This document shows positions 9,110-17,510 of a stretch of DNA of 64,000 bases, piece after piece (position 1 is the stretch's first letter; each line of letters starts with the position of its first letter). Below the pieces are notes generated by a model. It saw only the letters and a list, made by a program, of their open reading frames with translations. It did not search any database and had not been told where the DNA came from. A program made the translations under genes and the position numbers. Source of the stretch: JANJUO01 sp942492935 (lineage in GTDB: Bacteria; Bacteroidota; Ignavibacteria; Kapaibacteriales; UBA2268); assembly GCA_942492935.1 (NCBI GenBank), contig OW818654.1, positions 2,170,001 through 2,234,000 on the forward strand, in the 5' to 3' direction.

Positions 9110-9321
9110 TTATTTTATAAATAAATTAATAACATAATTAACAAGCAAATTACCAAAATATATTCTAATAATTATTTTTTTGAATTTCAATTACTTAATC
9201 ATAAAAAAACATTAAATTTTTATAATTTTATTATACATTATTAAAAAAGAAAATTGTATTTTTATTTTTTAGAAATTTGCAAAAATTTAAATTTATATAT
9301 TGAAAAAATTCAGGTATTTTT

Positions 9322-10203
9322 ATGAACAAAATTGTCGAAGCAAGATTTATCGGTCCTGATGTTAAATTATTTAGAATTGAAGCACCAAAGATTGCTCAAA
9401 AACGCAAAGCAGGTCAGTTTATCATTCTGAGAATTTCTGATGCAGGTGAAAGAATTCCTCTGACTATAGCCGATTCAAATATTGATGATGGTACAATCAC
9501 AATTATTGTACAAGGAATTGGTAAAACCACAAAAGCACTAAATGAGCTGAAAGTGGGTGATGATATCCATGATTTAGTTGGTCCTCTTGGAAAAGCATCA
9601 CATATTGAAAACTTCGGTACGGCAGTTAGTATAGGTGGTGGAGTTGGTACTGCAATCGCATTCCCAACTGCGAAAGCTTTGAAAGAAGCAGGTAATCATG
9701 TAATTTCTATTATCGGTGGTCGCTCAAAAGATTATGTCATTCTTGAAGAAGAAATGAAAGCAGTTGCTGATGAAGTTTATTGTACAACTGATGATGGAAG
9801 TTATGGTTTTCATGGATTTGTAACTCAAAAGTTACAGCAATTAATTGACGAAGGCAGAAAAATTGACTTCGTTCTTGCAATTGGTCCTATTCCAATGATG
9901 CAAGCTGTAGCAGAAGTAACAAGACCTTTGGGCATTCAAACTGTTGTTAGTTTAAATCCTGTAATGGTTGATGGTACAGGTATGTGTGGTGGTTGTAGAG
10001 CTTATGTTGATAATAAGCAAGTATTTGTATGTGTTGATGGTCCTGAATTTGATGCTCATAAAGTTGATTTTAAAATATTAGTTCAAAGAAATAAAATGTA
10101 CCTTCCACAGGAGAAGGAAAGTTTAGAATCACACTTATGTCATTATGATGCTATGTATGAAAGAGAATTGAAGAAAACACAAATTGAAGTGGAGGTTAAT
10201 TAA
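9322..10203 (+). CDS. nfnA: NfnA: FAD/NAD-binding small subunit of electron-bifurcating transhydrogenase
   Basis: A 293-residue protein of the dihydroorotate dehydrogenase electron-transfer subunit/sulfide dehydrogenase family: N-terminal FAD-binding barrel (1-95), NAD-binding Rossmann part (GGGVGTAIAFPTAK, about 108-121) and a C-terminal cluster site beginning GTGMCGGCRAY with a later VCVDGPEFDAH, expected to bind [2Fe-2S]. With NfnB directly downstream it forms NADH-dependent reduced ferredoxin:NADP+ oxidoreductase, coupling NADH and ferredoxin oxidation to NADPH formation in the cytoplasm. If acting alone it would be a ferredoxin-NADP reductase-like enzyme; the pair makes NfnAB more likely. 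Confidence 0.85.
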   Translation: MNKIVEARFIGPDVKLFRIEAPKIAQKRKAGQFIILRISDAGERIPLTIADSNIDDGTITIIVQGIGKTTKALNELKVGDDIHDLVGPLGKASHIENFGTAVSIGGGVGTAIAFPTAKALKEAGNHVISIIGGRSKDYVILEEEMKAVADEVYCTTDDGSYGFHGFVTQKLQQLIDEGRKIDFVLAIGPIPMMQAVAEVTRPLGIQTVVSLNPVMVDGTGMCGGCRAYVDNKQVFVCVDGPEFDAHKVDFKILVQRNKMYLPQEKESLESHLCHYDAMYERELKKTQIEVEVN

Positions 10204-10204
10204 T

Positions 10205-11629
10205 ATGGCTGAATTAACAACAAAACAAAGATATGCAATTCCAAGACATTCTATGATAGAACAAGACCCATTGGAAAGAGCAAGAAATTTTGAAGAAGTA
10301 AACCTTGGATATACTATAGAACTTGCAATGGAAGAAGCAGAACGCTGTCTTCGTTGTAAAAATCCTACCTGTGTTGCCGGCTGCCCGGTTTCTGTTAAAA
10401 TACCTGAATTTATCACTATGATAGCACAAGGTAAGTTTGATGAAGCGGCTGCAATTCTTAAAGAGGATAATGCTCTTCCTGCTGTTTGCGGTAGAGTTTG
10501 TCCACAAGAGGAACAATGTGAAGCTGTTTGCATAGTAAATAAAAAAGGAAAATCGGTTGCTATTGGTTATCTTGAGCGATTTGCAGCAGATTGGGAACGC
10601 CAACAAAATAAACTAAGAACTCCAGAATTAAAACCTAAAACAGGTAAAAAAGTAGCTATCGTAGGTGGTGGACCAGCAGGTTTAAGCTGTGCAGGTGACT
10701 TAATTCAAATGGGTCATGATGTTACAGTATTTGAAGCATTACATGATATTGGTGGCGTACTTATTTATGGTATTCCTGAATTTCGTTTGCCAAAGGATAT
10801 TGTAAAAGCTGAAGTTGATGCACTTGAAACACTCGGAGTTAAATTTGTTACAAATTACGTTGTTGGTTTAACTGAAACAATAGAAGAATTGCAAGAAAAA
10901 TTTGATGCGATTTTCATTGGAGTTGGTGCTGGATTGCCTTATTTCCTTAATGTACCAGGTGAGCATCTTAATGGCGTTTATTCTGCTAATGAATTTCTCA
11001 CTCGTGTAAATTTAATGAAAGCATATAGTTTTCCAAAAACAGATACTCCAATGCTAAATCTTGTTGGTAAAAATGTAGCTGTATTCGGTGGTGGTAATAC
11101 TGCAATGGATGCTGTTCGTACATCTTTGCGACTTGGTGCGAAACGTGCAATGATTCTATATCGTAGAACAAAAAGTGAAATGCCTGCTCGTATTGAAGAA
11201 ATTCATCATGCAGAAGAGGAAGGAGTTGAATTTATATTTCTTGTTGCACCACTTGAATTAGTTGGTGATGAACAAGGATGGCTCAAGCATGTAAAAGTAC
11301 AGAAAATGGAACTTGGAGAGCCAGATGCCTCCGGAAGACGCAGACCTGTACCAATTAAAGATGCTATTGAGGATATTGAAATTGATGCGGCAATTATTGC
11401 AATCGGTAACGGCTCAAATCCAATTATTAGTAATACAACTCCTGATTTAAAAGTTAATAAATGGGGAAATATTCTTGTTAATGAAGATAATATGAAAACT
11501 AATATCAAAGGTATGTTTGCAGGTGGTGATATTGTAACAGGTGGAGCTACTGTAATTCTTGCGATGGGTGCAGGTAGAAAAGCTGCAGCAGCAATAAATG
11601 AATATTTGTCAAATACTGAGGTTTGGTAG
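10205..11629 (+). CDS. nfnB: NfnB: glutamate synthase small-subunit-like NADPH oxidoreductase
   Basis: A 474-residue homologue of the GltD/NfnB family. N-terminal [4Fe-4S] cysteines appear as CLRCKNPTC..GCPV (about 49-62) and CGRVCPQEEQCEAVC (about 94-108). Two Rossmann nucleotide folds follow: GGGPAGLSCAGDL for FAD (near 157) and FGGGNTAMDAVR for NADPH (near 297). The ATG at 10205 is chosen because GGAGG ends about 9 bases before it and it starts 1 base after the nfnA stop; an upstream in-frame ATG at 10184 would overlap nfnA and lacks that support. No large glutamate synthase subunit is next to it, which favours NfnB over GltD. Confidence 0.88.
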   Translation: MAELTTKQRYAIPRHSMIEQDPLERARNFEEVNLGYTIELAMEEAERCLRCKNPTCVAGCPVSVKIPEFITMIAQGKFDEAAAILKEDNALPAVCGRVCPQEEQCEAVCIVNKKGKSVAIGYLERFAADWERQQNKLRTPELKPKTGKKVAIVGGGPAGLSCAGDLIQMGHDVTVFEALHDIGGVLIYGIPEFRLPKDIVKAEVDALETLGVKFVTNYVVGLTETIEELQEKFDAIFIGVGAGLPYFLNVPGEHLNGVYSANEFLTRVNLMKAYSFPKTDTPMLNLVGKNVAVFGGGNTAMDAVRTSLRLGAKRAMILYRRTKSEMPARIEEIHHAEEEGVEFIFLVAPLELVGDEQGWLKHVKVQKMELGEPDASGRRRPVPIKDAIEDIEIDAAIIAIGNGSNPIISNTTPDLKVNKWGNILVNEDNMKTNIKGMFAGGDIVTGGATVILAMGAGRKAAAAINEYLSNTEVW

Positions 11630-11656
11630 TTTTTTAAATTATTTTGTGAAGTTTTA

Positions 11657-11694
11657 AAAGGGACTTTCTTCAATTTGATTGAAAGTCCCTTTTT
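11657..11694 (+). terminator. Terminator of the nfnAB operon, possibly bidirectional
   Basis: AAGGGACTTTC (11658-11668) pairs with GAAAGTCCCTT (11681-11691) and a T-run follows; the minus strand also ends in TTTT, so it may terminate the converging molybdoenzyme operon as well. Confidence 0.8.
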
Positions 11695-11756
11695 AAAGTT
11701 CTAATAAGCAATTCAGAATAAAAATTATTTAAATTCAATTCATTAATTCATTTACC

Positions 11757-14105
11757 TCATGATTTTACAGCATTGTAACCATACTTTTTTGAACCTTTTT
11801 TTACTATGATAATATAATTACCTGGGTTTATATTTGGGATAGAAATACTATTTGTGAGTGAATTACCATTATAATAAGTCTGCATAGCTGCAACTTTGTT
11901 CCCCAGAATATCTTTAAGCTGAATTTCAAATTGGTCGCTTTCCTTGTCAGTAAAGTCAATCCGAAAACTCAATTTATTTTCTAATTGTAGTGGATAGGCT
12001 TCGAAATTAACTTCTGATTTTTGACTAATTTCTTGTTCTTTGGACATTAAACTTGTGTGTTTGATTGGTAGTCTTCTTATTCTAATTTTAGTTGCATCAA
12101 ATATTGCATTACATAACGCTGGGGAAATTGAAGGGAAACCGAGTTCTCCAATACCTGCTGGAGATTCAGCACTTGGAACTATATGAACTTCAATTTTGGG
12201 CGATTCTTTAAAAGAATACCATTCAAAATCCTGAAAACCTGATTGTACAATCTTCCCATCTTTGATTGTGATTTCAGATTTAATTGCTGTAGAAAGCCCA
12301 TCTATAGCTGAACCAATAAACTGCTGAACTATATTCCCGGGATTAATTGCAATTCCACAATCTAAAGCTGCAACTATTCGTTGCACTGTTAAGATACCAA
12401 AATCATCAACCGAAACTTCAATTACGTGAGCAGCATAACCACCATAGCCAACAAATAAGCTAATGCCACGCCCCCAGTTTTTAGGAAGCTTTCTATTCCA
12501 GTCAGCTTTTTCAGCCACAAGTTTTAAAACATTTTTTTGCTTATCGTCATTTGTCATATTTAGTCTGAATTGCAATGGGTCAATATTTTGAGAATATGCA
12601 AGTTCGTCAATAAAACATTCATTCACAAATACAACTTGTGTATTATTAACTGAACGCCAAGAACCCCAAGGCACAGAATAATCAATTTTATCAGCCAAAT
12701 TCTGAATATCAGGAATTTCATAAGTTGGATTAGTTGCCGCAACATTTCCTTGTGAAATTACTTTATGAATCCAGCCATTAATTTTTCCATTCTTATCAAT
12801 TCCAGCTTTCAATCCGTGAACACTAAATGAACGATAATAATCGTTTCGAATATCATCTGCCTTTGTATATTGTAATTTAATTGGCATACCTGATAATTTT
12901 GAAATTCTGGCAGCCATTGCAACATAATCGTTTTTATGACGGCGTCCAAAACCGCCACCCGACATCAACACATTTACAGTAACTTCACTTTCAGGTAAAT
13001 CCACTGCTTTAGCTGCTAACGTTCGAGCAGTTTGAGGATTTTGAGTACCAGTCCAAATTTCACATTTATTATCTTTATAATGAGCAAACGAACTCATTGG
13101 CTCCATTGTAGCATGAGCTAATAATGGTACTTCGTACACTGCCTCAAGTTCTTTAATATTATTTAATGGCAAGTTAGGGAGTTTTCCCAATTTTTCTTTC
13201 ATTTCATCTGAAATAATTTTACTGTCTTTCAATGAAATTGGTACGGGATTCCAATTAGCATTTATTAATTCAGATGCTTGTATAGCATTGTAAGTACTAT
13301 CGGCTACTACTGCTAAACCTTCTGGTATTTGATATGCTCCAAAATATCCCGCAGATTTTTTTGCATTTATATCATCAAATGATTTAAGGGAGCCACCAAT
13401 TTCAGGTGGTCTTAATACTACTGCATACTTCATTCCTTCAATTCTATAATCAGAACCAAAAATTGCTTTACCTGTTACAACTTCAGGATTATCAATATTC
13501 CATTTTGTTTTTCCGATTAGTTTAAATTCAGATGGGTCTTTTAGTTTAATTTTAGAAACATCAGGAATAGGTAAAGTTGATGCTTTATCAATCAATTCTC
13601 CATAAGAAATGGAACGATTTCCACCAATTTCATATACAAAACCATTCTCAGTTCGGCAATTTGATTCTGAAATTTTCCAAGTTAGTGCAGCTGCACTTAC
13701 AAGCATTAACCGAACTTGAGCTCCTGCTGTTCTTAATGTATTCCAAAAAACTCTGATACTTGTACTTCCACCTGTAGATTGGTTTCCATATTTTGCATCT
13801 CCAACAGCATTGATTGGCTTAACTTTTTCCCAATCTGCGTCTAATTCTTCAGCAGTTATCATTGATAATGAAGTACGGACTCCCTGCCCAATTTCGGAAC
13901 GTGGAATTGTGATTATTACAGTATTATCTTTCTTAATTTCAAGCCAGATATTAGGCACTAAAGAAAACGCACCTTTTTCTTTATCATAAGATTGAATTTG
14001 AGATAGTAATTCCGTAGTGCTTGTTAATCCGGTAATTATGGCACCAAGTCCAATTGAAGCACCTATTGTGAAACTTCTTCTTCCAATATTAATTTTTTCT
14101 TTCAT
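11757..14105 (-). CDS. Molybdopterin-binding large subunit of xanthine oxidase-family hydroxylase, Tat-exported with T9SS-like tail
   Basis: About 782 residues, IorB-like (isoquinoline/aldehyde oxidoreductase type) with molybdenum cytosine dinucleotide expected as cofactor. Start at 14105 is chosen because AAGGGTGA lies 5-6 bases upstream and the product then opens with a Tat signal (R9-R10 in GRRSFTIGASIGLG). Family segments include SGGGFGRRHKNDY, TMEPMSSFAHY, VPWGSWRSVNNT and AGIGELGFPSISPALCNA with the catalytic Glu region. The last ~80 residues are foreign to the family: an IELKDILGNKV-like strand (QLKDILGNKVAAMQ) and NINPGNYIIIVKKG match T9SS type A sorting domains, suggesting export across both membranes or surface attachment. 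Encoded 4 bp after its [2Fe-2S] partner. Substrate unknown. Confidence 0.85.
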   Translation of the reverse strand: MKEKINIGRRSFTIGASIGLGAIITGLTSTTELLSQIQSYDKEKGAFSLVPNIWLEIKKDNTVIITIPRSEIGQGVRTSLSMITAEELDADWEKVKPINAVGDAKYGNQSTGGSTSIRVFWNTLRTAGAQVRLMLVSAAALTWKISESNCRTENGFVYEIGGNRSISYGELIDKASTLPIPDVSKIKLKDPSEFKLIGKTKWNIDNPEVVTGKAIFGSDYRIEGMKYAVVLRPPEIGGSLKSFDDINAKKSAGYFGAYQIPEGLAVVADSTYNAIQASELINANWNPVPISLKDSKIISDEMKEKLGKLPNLPLNNIKELEAVYEVPLLAHATMEPMSSFAHYKDNKCEIWTGTQNPQTARTLAAKAVDLPESEVTVNVLMSGGGFGRRHKNDYVAMAARISKLSGMPIKLQYTKADDIRNDYYRSFSVHGLKAGIDKNGKINGWIHKVISQGNVAATNPTYEIPDIQNLADKIDYSVPWGSWRSVNNTQVVFVNECFIDELAYSQNIDPLQFRLNMTNDDKQKNVLKLVAEKADWNRKLPKNWGRGISLFVGYGGYAAHVIEVSVDDFGILTVQRIVAALDCGIAINPGNIVQQFIGSAIDGLSTAIKSEITIKDGKIVQSGFQDFEWYSFKESPKIEVHIVPSAESPAGIGELGFPSISPALCNAIFDATKIRIRRLPIKHTSLMSKEQEISQKSEVNFEAYPLQLENKLSFRIDFTDKESDQFEIQLKDILGNKVAAMQTYYNGNSLTNSISIPNINPGNYIIIVKKGSKKYGYNAVKS

Positions 14106-14109
14106 AAAA

Positions 14110-14556
14110 TCACCCTTTTGCCGCAATATGAATAGCTTCACGAATTTTATTATAAGTACCACAACGACAAACATTATTAGACATAGCATGGTCAATTTCA
14201 GTATCATTTGGATTAGGATTTTCATTCAATAATGCAGCAGCTGTCAGTATTTGACCTGGCTGACAATATCCACATTGAGAAACTCCAATTTCAAGCCACG
14301 CTTTTTGAACTTTATGATTGCCAGCTTCTGATAGACCTTCAATTGTAATAATGTTACTTTTTTCTAAACTTGAAATAGGATAGACACAAGAGCGTTCAGC
14401 TTTACCGTCTATCAATACTGTACAAGTTCCACAAAACCCAATACCGCATCCATATTTGGTGCCAGTCAAACCCAATTCATCTCTCAGTACCCATAAAAGG
14501 GGAGTATCTGGAGAAGATTTCACTTCGTAAACTTTGTTATTAATATTTAATTTCAC
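14110..14556 (-). CDS. [2Fe-2S] small subunit of the molybdenum hydroxylase (IorA-like)
   Basis: A 148-residue two-cluster ferredoxin-like subunit. The N-terminal plant-type cluster motif is CGIGFCGTCTVLIDG; the C-terminal helical cluster motifs are QCGYCQPGQI and NNVCRCGTY. It passes electrons from the molybdenum site of the downstream large subunit to an external acceptor. It has no signal peptide, so it would be co-exported with the Tat-bearing partner, as known for this family. Unlike some relatives it has no fused cytochrome c domain, so the acceptor is not apparent. Its stop lies 4 bases before the large-subunit start, and the ribosome site of that gene is inside this one. Confidence 0.9.
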   Translation of the reverse strand: MKLNINNKVYEVKSSPDTPLLWVLRDELGLTGTKYGCGIGFCGTCTVLIDGKAERSCVYPISSLEKSNIITIEGLSEAGNHKVQKAWLEIGVSQCGYCQPGQILTAAALLNENPNPNDTEIDHAMSNNVCRCGTYNKIREAIHIAAKG

Positions 14557-14722
14557 AAATCACCAATAAATATCTCAAATATGCACTCTTTCTTATTACG
14601 AACTTATTTAATTTTTTCAATAATACAAATATATATTTAAATTTAGTATTTTTTATTGTATTGTTATTCTATAATCAAATCGTTCATTTTCTAATAATAC
14701 AATCTCTGAAATTTTATTTTCT

Positions 14723-15364
14723 TCAAGCATCTTTAAATAATAAATATGAACCTTCTAATAAATTAATTTCAATTTTGGTTAGTAAAGCACAGTTCCTCGC
14801 ACCTTCTCTCTTGCCCAATTCAAGATATTCACAATCCAACTCCCATTTTAAACCACTTGTCTGTAATTTTGCAATTGGTTGTGGTATAAGCGAAATAATT
14901 TCATTCTCTTTGCAATTAAATTTGATACTATTGAATATTGGTATCCCTATTCTCTCTGAATGATAAATGAATAATTCCACCAATTTTCCATATCGCATCA
15001 AAATACTCCAATTATTTAAAGAATGTTCGTAATCACCTCCGTTGATTCCAACAATTAATATTTTATTAAAACCCTTTTGGATTGAAAAATTCATTGCTTT
15101 TTCAAAATCATTGGAATTTTGATCTGGTTCATAGTAAATTTTGGTATCATTAAATTTGTTACTTAATTCATAATTCAAAAATGAATCCAAATCTCCAACT
15201 ACATAATCAGCATGAATACCAATATTTATTAATTTTATCGCACCGCCGTCAGCCGCAATTACTGGTATATCTATCATATTCTTAAAAAAATTACTTTCTG
15301 GTATATCACCATTTAAGCAAACAATTGCATTTATCATTTTAAAATCAAATTCAAGTAATTTCAT
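14723..15364 (-). CDS. thiN: Thiamine pyrophosphokinase
   Basis: A 213-residue enzyme that converts thiamine to thiamine diphosphate with ATP (EC 2.7.6.2). The N-terminal catalytic part has NAIVCLNGDIP, AADGGAIKLINIG, DYVVGDLDSF and DQNSNDFEKAM, the family's Asp-rich substrate and Mg2+ residues; the C-terminal beta-sandwich follows. Length is typical. It is divergent from the FAD-dependent oxidoreductase at 15457 and separated from the molybdoenzyme genes by about 165 bases, so it is probably its own transcript. A TAAATTTG on the minus strand (15417-15424) may be the -7 element, but I see no matching -33. Confidence 0.85.
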   Translation of the reverse strand: MKLLEFDFKMINAIVCLNGDIPESNFFKNMIDIPVIAADGGAIKLINIGIHADYVVGDLDSFLNYELSNKFNDTKIYYEPDQNSNDFEKAMNFSIQKGFNKILIVGINGGDYEHSLNNWSILMRYGKLVELFIYHSERIGIPIFNSIKFNCKENEIISLIPQPIAKLQTSGLKWELDCEYLELGKREGARNCALLTKIEINLLEGSYLLFKDA

Positions 15365-15456
15365 AATATCATCAAAAATTTTAACAATTTAAAGAAACTA
15401 TTCCAAACAATCAATACAAATTTACTAATTTTGTAAATTATAATTGGGAAAATATT

Positions 15457-16578
15457 ATGGATTATGATGTTGTAATTATTGGGGCGGGTGTTGTTGGATT
15501 AGCAATTGCAGAATTGTTGTCAAGAAACGATTTTCAATGTTTAGTTATTGAGCAACATACTTCTTTTGGACAGGAAACAAGTTCAAGAAATAGTGAGGTA
15601 ATCCATGCTGGAATTTACTACCCATCTAATTCTTTAAAAACAAAGTTATGTGTAGAAGGGAATCGTTTACTTTATGAATATTGTGAAAAAAATTCAATCT
15701 CTCATAAAAAAATTGGCAAATATTTAATAGCAATTTCTGATGAAGAAACCGAAAAACTTGAAAGTATTTATCAAAATGGAATTAATAATGGTGTAACTGG
15801 TCTTTCAAAAGTTTCAATTGCTGAATTCAATAATCAAGAGCCAAATATAATTGCCAAAGCAGTGCTATTTTCTTCGGATACAGGTATTATTGATTCACAT
15901 TCATTAATGCTAACATTGGAAAATCAAGCAATTAATAATGGTTGTGATTTTGCATACAATCATTGTGTAACAGAATTATACAAGTTACCAAGCGGCTGGA
16001 AAATAGTAGTTAAAGACACACTAAATCAATATTCTTCAATATCGTCGTCATTTATTGTTAATAGTGCGGGTTTAAATTCTGATACTATAGCCCAAATGGC
16101 TGGTATTGATTTTCAAAAAAACAATTTAAAACTAAATTACTGCAAGGGACATTATTTCAAAATTGCATCATCAAAGAATTATTTAGCAAAACATTTAATT
16201 TATCCAGTAACTACAGGACATCACGGACTTGGTATTCATTTAACGGTTGATTTGGCAGGTGAATTAAAATTAGGTCCTGATACTTTATTCTTAGATACGA
16301 GTAATCAAGATTATACGATAAATCCTACATTGAAAATGATTTTCATAAAAGCTGCACAGAGATATATTAAAAATATTTATATTGATGATATTACTGAAGA
16401 TTATTCAGGAATCAGACCAAAGTTGCAGAAAAAAGATGAATTTTTTAGGGATTTTTATATACAAGAAGAAAGTGAAAAAAATTTAGCAGGTTTGATTAAT
16501 TTAATTGGAATCGAATCACCCGGCTTAACTTCTTGTCTTTCTATTGCAAAATTTATCTATTCAATAATAAGTAAATGA
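15457..16578 (+). CDS. lhgO: FAD-dependent oxidoreductase, L-2-hydroxyglutarate oxidase-like
   Basis: A 373-residue DAO-superfamily flavoprotein. The N-terminal dinucleotide motif is VVIIGAGVVGLAIAELL; SSRNSEVIHAGIYYP is characteristic of L-2-hydroxyglutarate dehydrogenase/oxidase proteins, as are YCKGHYFKI, YPVTTGHHGLGIHLT and DYSGIRPKL. It would oxidise L-2-hydroxyglutarate to 2-oxoglutarate, a metabolite-repair reaction. TAATTTTG at 15426-15433 may be a -7 promoter element. The 3' end overlaps a long AT-rich hairpin. A glycerol-3-phosphate or glycine oxidase role is possible but the SSRNSEV motif argues against it. Confidence 0.8.
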   Translation: MDYDVVIIGAGVVGLAIAELLSRNDFQCLVIEQHTSFGQETSSRNSEVIHAGIYYPSNSLKTKLCVEGNRLLYEYCEKNSISHKKIGKYLIAISDEETEKLESIYQNGINNGVTGLSKVSIAEFNNQEPNIIAKAVLFSSDTGIIDSHSLMLTLENQAINNGCDFAYNHCVTELYKLPSGWKIVVKDTLNQYSSISSSFIVNSAGLNSDTIAQMAGIDFQKNNLKLNYCKGHYFKIASSKNYLAKHLIYPVTTGHHGLGIHLTVDLAGELKLGPDTLFLDTSNQDYTINPTLKMIFIKAAQRYIKNIYIDDITEDYSGIRPKLQKKDEFFRDFYIQEESEKNLAGLINLIGIESPGLTSCLSIAKFIYSIISK

Positions 16579-16601
16579 AGAATTAATTTACTTATTATTG
16601 A
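16561..16601. terminator. AT-rich hairpin overlapping the lhgO stop codon, between converging genes
   Basis: TCAATAATAAGTAAAT (16561-16576) pairs perfectly over 16 bp with ATTTACTTATTATTGA (16586-16601), with a 9-base loop. The left arm encodes the last residues of the oxidoreductase. It could stop transcription in both directions, although neither side has a clean T-run. Confidence 0.5.
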
Positions 16602-16614
16602 ATTGTATGTTTAA

Positions 16615-16800
16615 CTAATTTTCTTCATAATATTTCAAATTACCTTTAATCCAATCATAAATATCTAAACTTAAATAATTAATAAATTTAGATGACTCAG
16701 TCTCACTAAATTCTAATCCATGTTCATGACAATATTCTTTGAAAATTTCTATTATAGTTTCATTATAAAGAAAAACTTCATTATATTTATTGTTTCCCAT
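16615..16800 (-). CDS. Small acidic protein next to a restriction-modification pair
   Basis: A 61-residue protein beginning MGNNKYNEVFLYNETII and ending IKGNLKYYEEN, acidic, with predicted helices and one Cys-His pair (EYCHEHG). The start has AGGG 4-7 bases upstream, which supports expression. It lies about 130 bases downstream of the HNH endonuclease on the same strand and could be co-transcribed. I do not recognise the family. A helper or regulator of the restriction system is possible but not shown; it lacks an obvious controller-type helix-turn-helix. Confidence 0.55.
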   Translation of the reverse strand: MGNNKYNEVFLYNETIIEIFKEYCHEHGLEFSETESSKFINYLSLDIYDWIKGNLKYYEEN

Positions 16801-16927
16801 ACGACCCTATATTTTTTTAGTTTATTTAAGTACACAAAGATTTTAAAAAAAATTCATATAATTTGAAATAATATGAATTAAAATATGATAACATATAAAA
16901 TTTAGTCAACATAAATGCAAAATACGA

Positions 16928-17509
16928 TTATTTTTTCCAAATTATGTGTCCATTAATATCATTATCTTCAAATACTTCTAATATTTGAGAACAAAAGTTA
17001 ATTAGTTGTAAATTATTTTCAGATTTAGCCAGTTCGTATAATCTTATAAACATTTTTTTCCCAGTTTCAGTTTGTTTGAAATTTTTTTTCATAAAGTTAT
17101 GTTGAGCACATAAAGTTTGACCATTTTCAATAATAGCTTCACCGCCAAAATCTTTAGGTTTTATATGGTCTATATGTAATTCAACACCTTCTTTCAAACC
17201 TTTACCACAAACAACACATTTATAATTATCTCTTTCAAGTATGATTTTTTTTTGTGATTCTGTAAAATCTTCTAAATCTCTCAATTCAACCAAATTTGGG
17301 TCATATTTGTAAATTCCTTTTGAAATTTTAATCAAATATCCTTGCTGAGCCAACTTCCTAATTTGTCTATCAGGATCTCTGAAAACTTTACCAGTTCTTC
17401 TAAAAAATTCCTCTGTTACCCAATCAACAATTTCAGGATGATGAATTTCCCGATAAGGATTTTTAATAAAATATTCCATTACAATTTTACTTTGTGTAAT
17501 TTCTTTCAT
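16928..17509 (-). CDS. HNH endonuclease, restriction partner of the adjacent methyltransferase
   Basis: A 193-residue protein. Residues 1-75 look like a winged-helix DNA-binding domain (VMEYFIKNPYREIHHPEIVD, then RQIRKLAQQGYLIKISKGIY). Residues 95-145 are an HNH nuclease with C98xxC101, the IDH core (D114-H115), N129 and C134xxH137; the cysteines and His probably bind structural zinc. It starts 1 base after the methyltransferase stop codon, so the two are translationally coupled, methylase first. This arrangement indicates a type II restriction endonuclease; recognition site unknown. Related winged-helix-HNH proteins exist in known restriction systems. Confidence 0.82.
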   Translation of the reverse strand: MKEITQSKIVMEYFIKNPYREIHHPEIVDWVTEEFFRRTGKVFRDPDRQIRKLAQQGYLIKISKGIYKYDPNLVELRDLEDFTESQKKIILERDNYKCVVCGKGLKEGVELHIDHIKPKDFGGEAIIENGQTLCAQHNFMKKNFKQTETGKKMFIRLYELAKSENNLQLINFCSQILEVFEDNDINGHIIWKK

Positions 17510-17510
17510 A

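Noticed and set aside
10135..10606. Minus-strand frames across nfnA/nfnB
   Set aside because: They are antisense reflections of well-supported genes.
14017..14232. Hydrophobic N-terminal extension of the molybdenum hydroxylase from an upstream ATG at 14225
   Set aside because: It would overlap the FeS subunit in another frame; ATG 14105 has a good ribosome site and gives a Tat signal.
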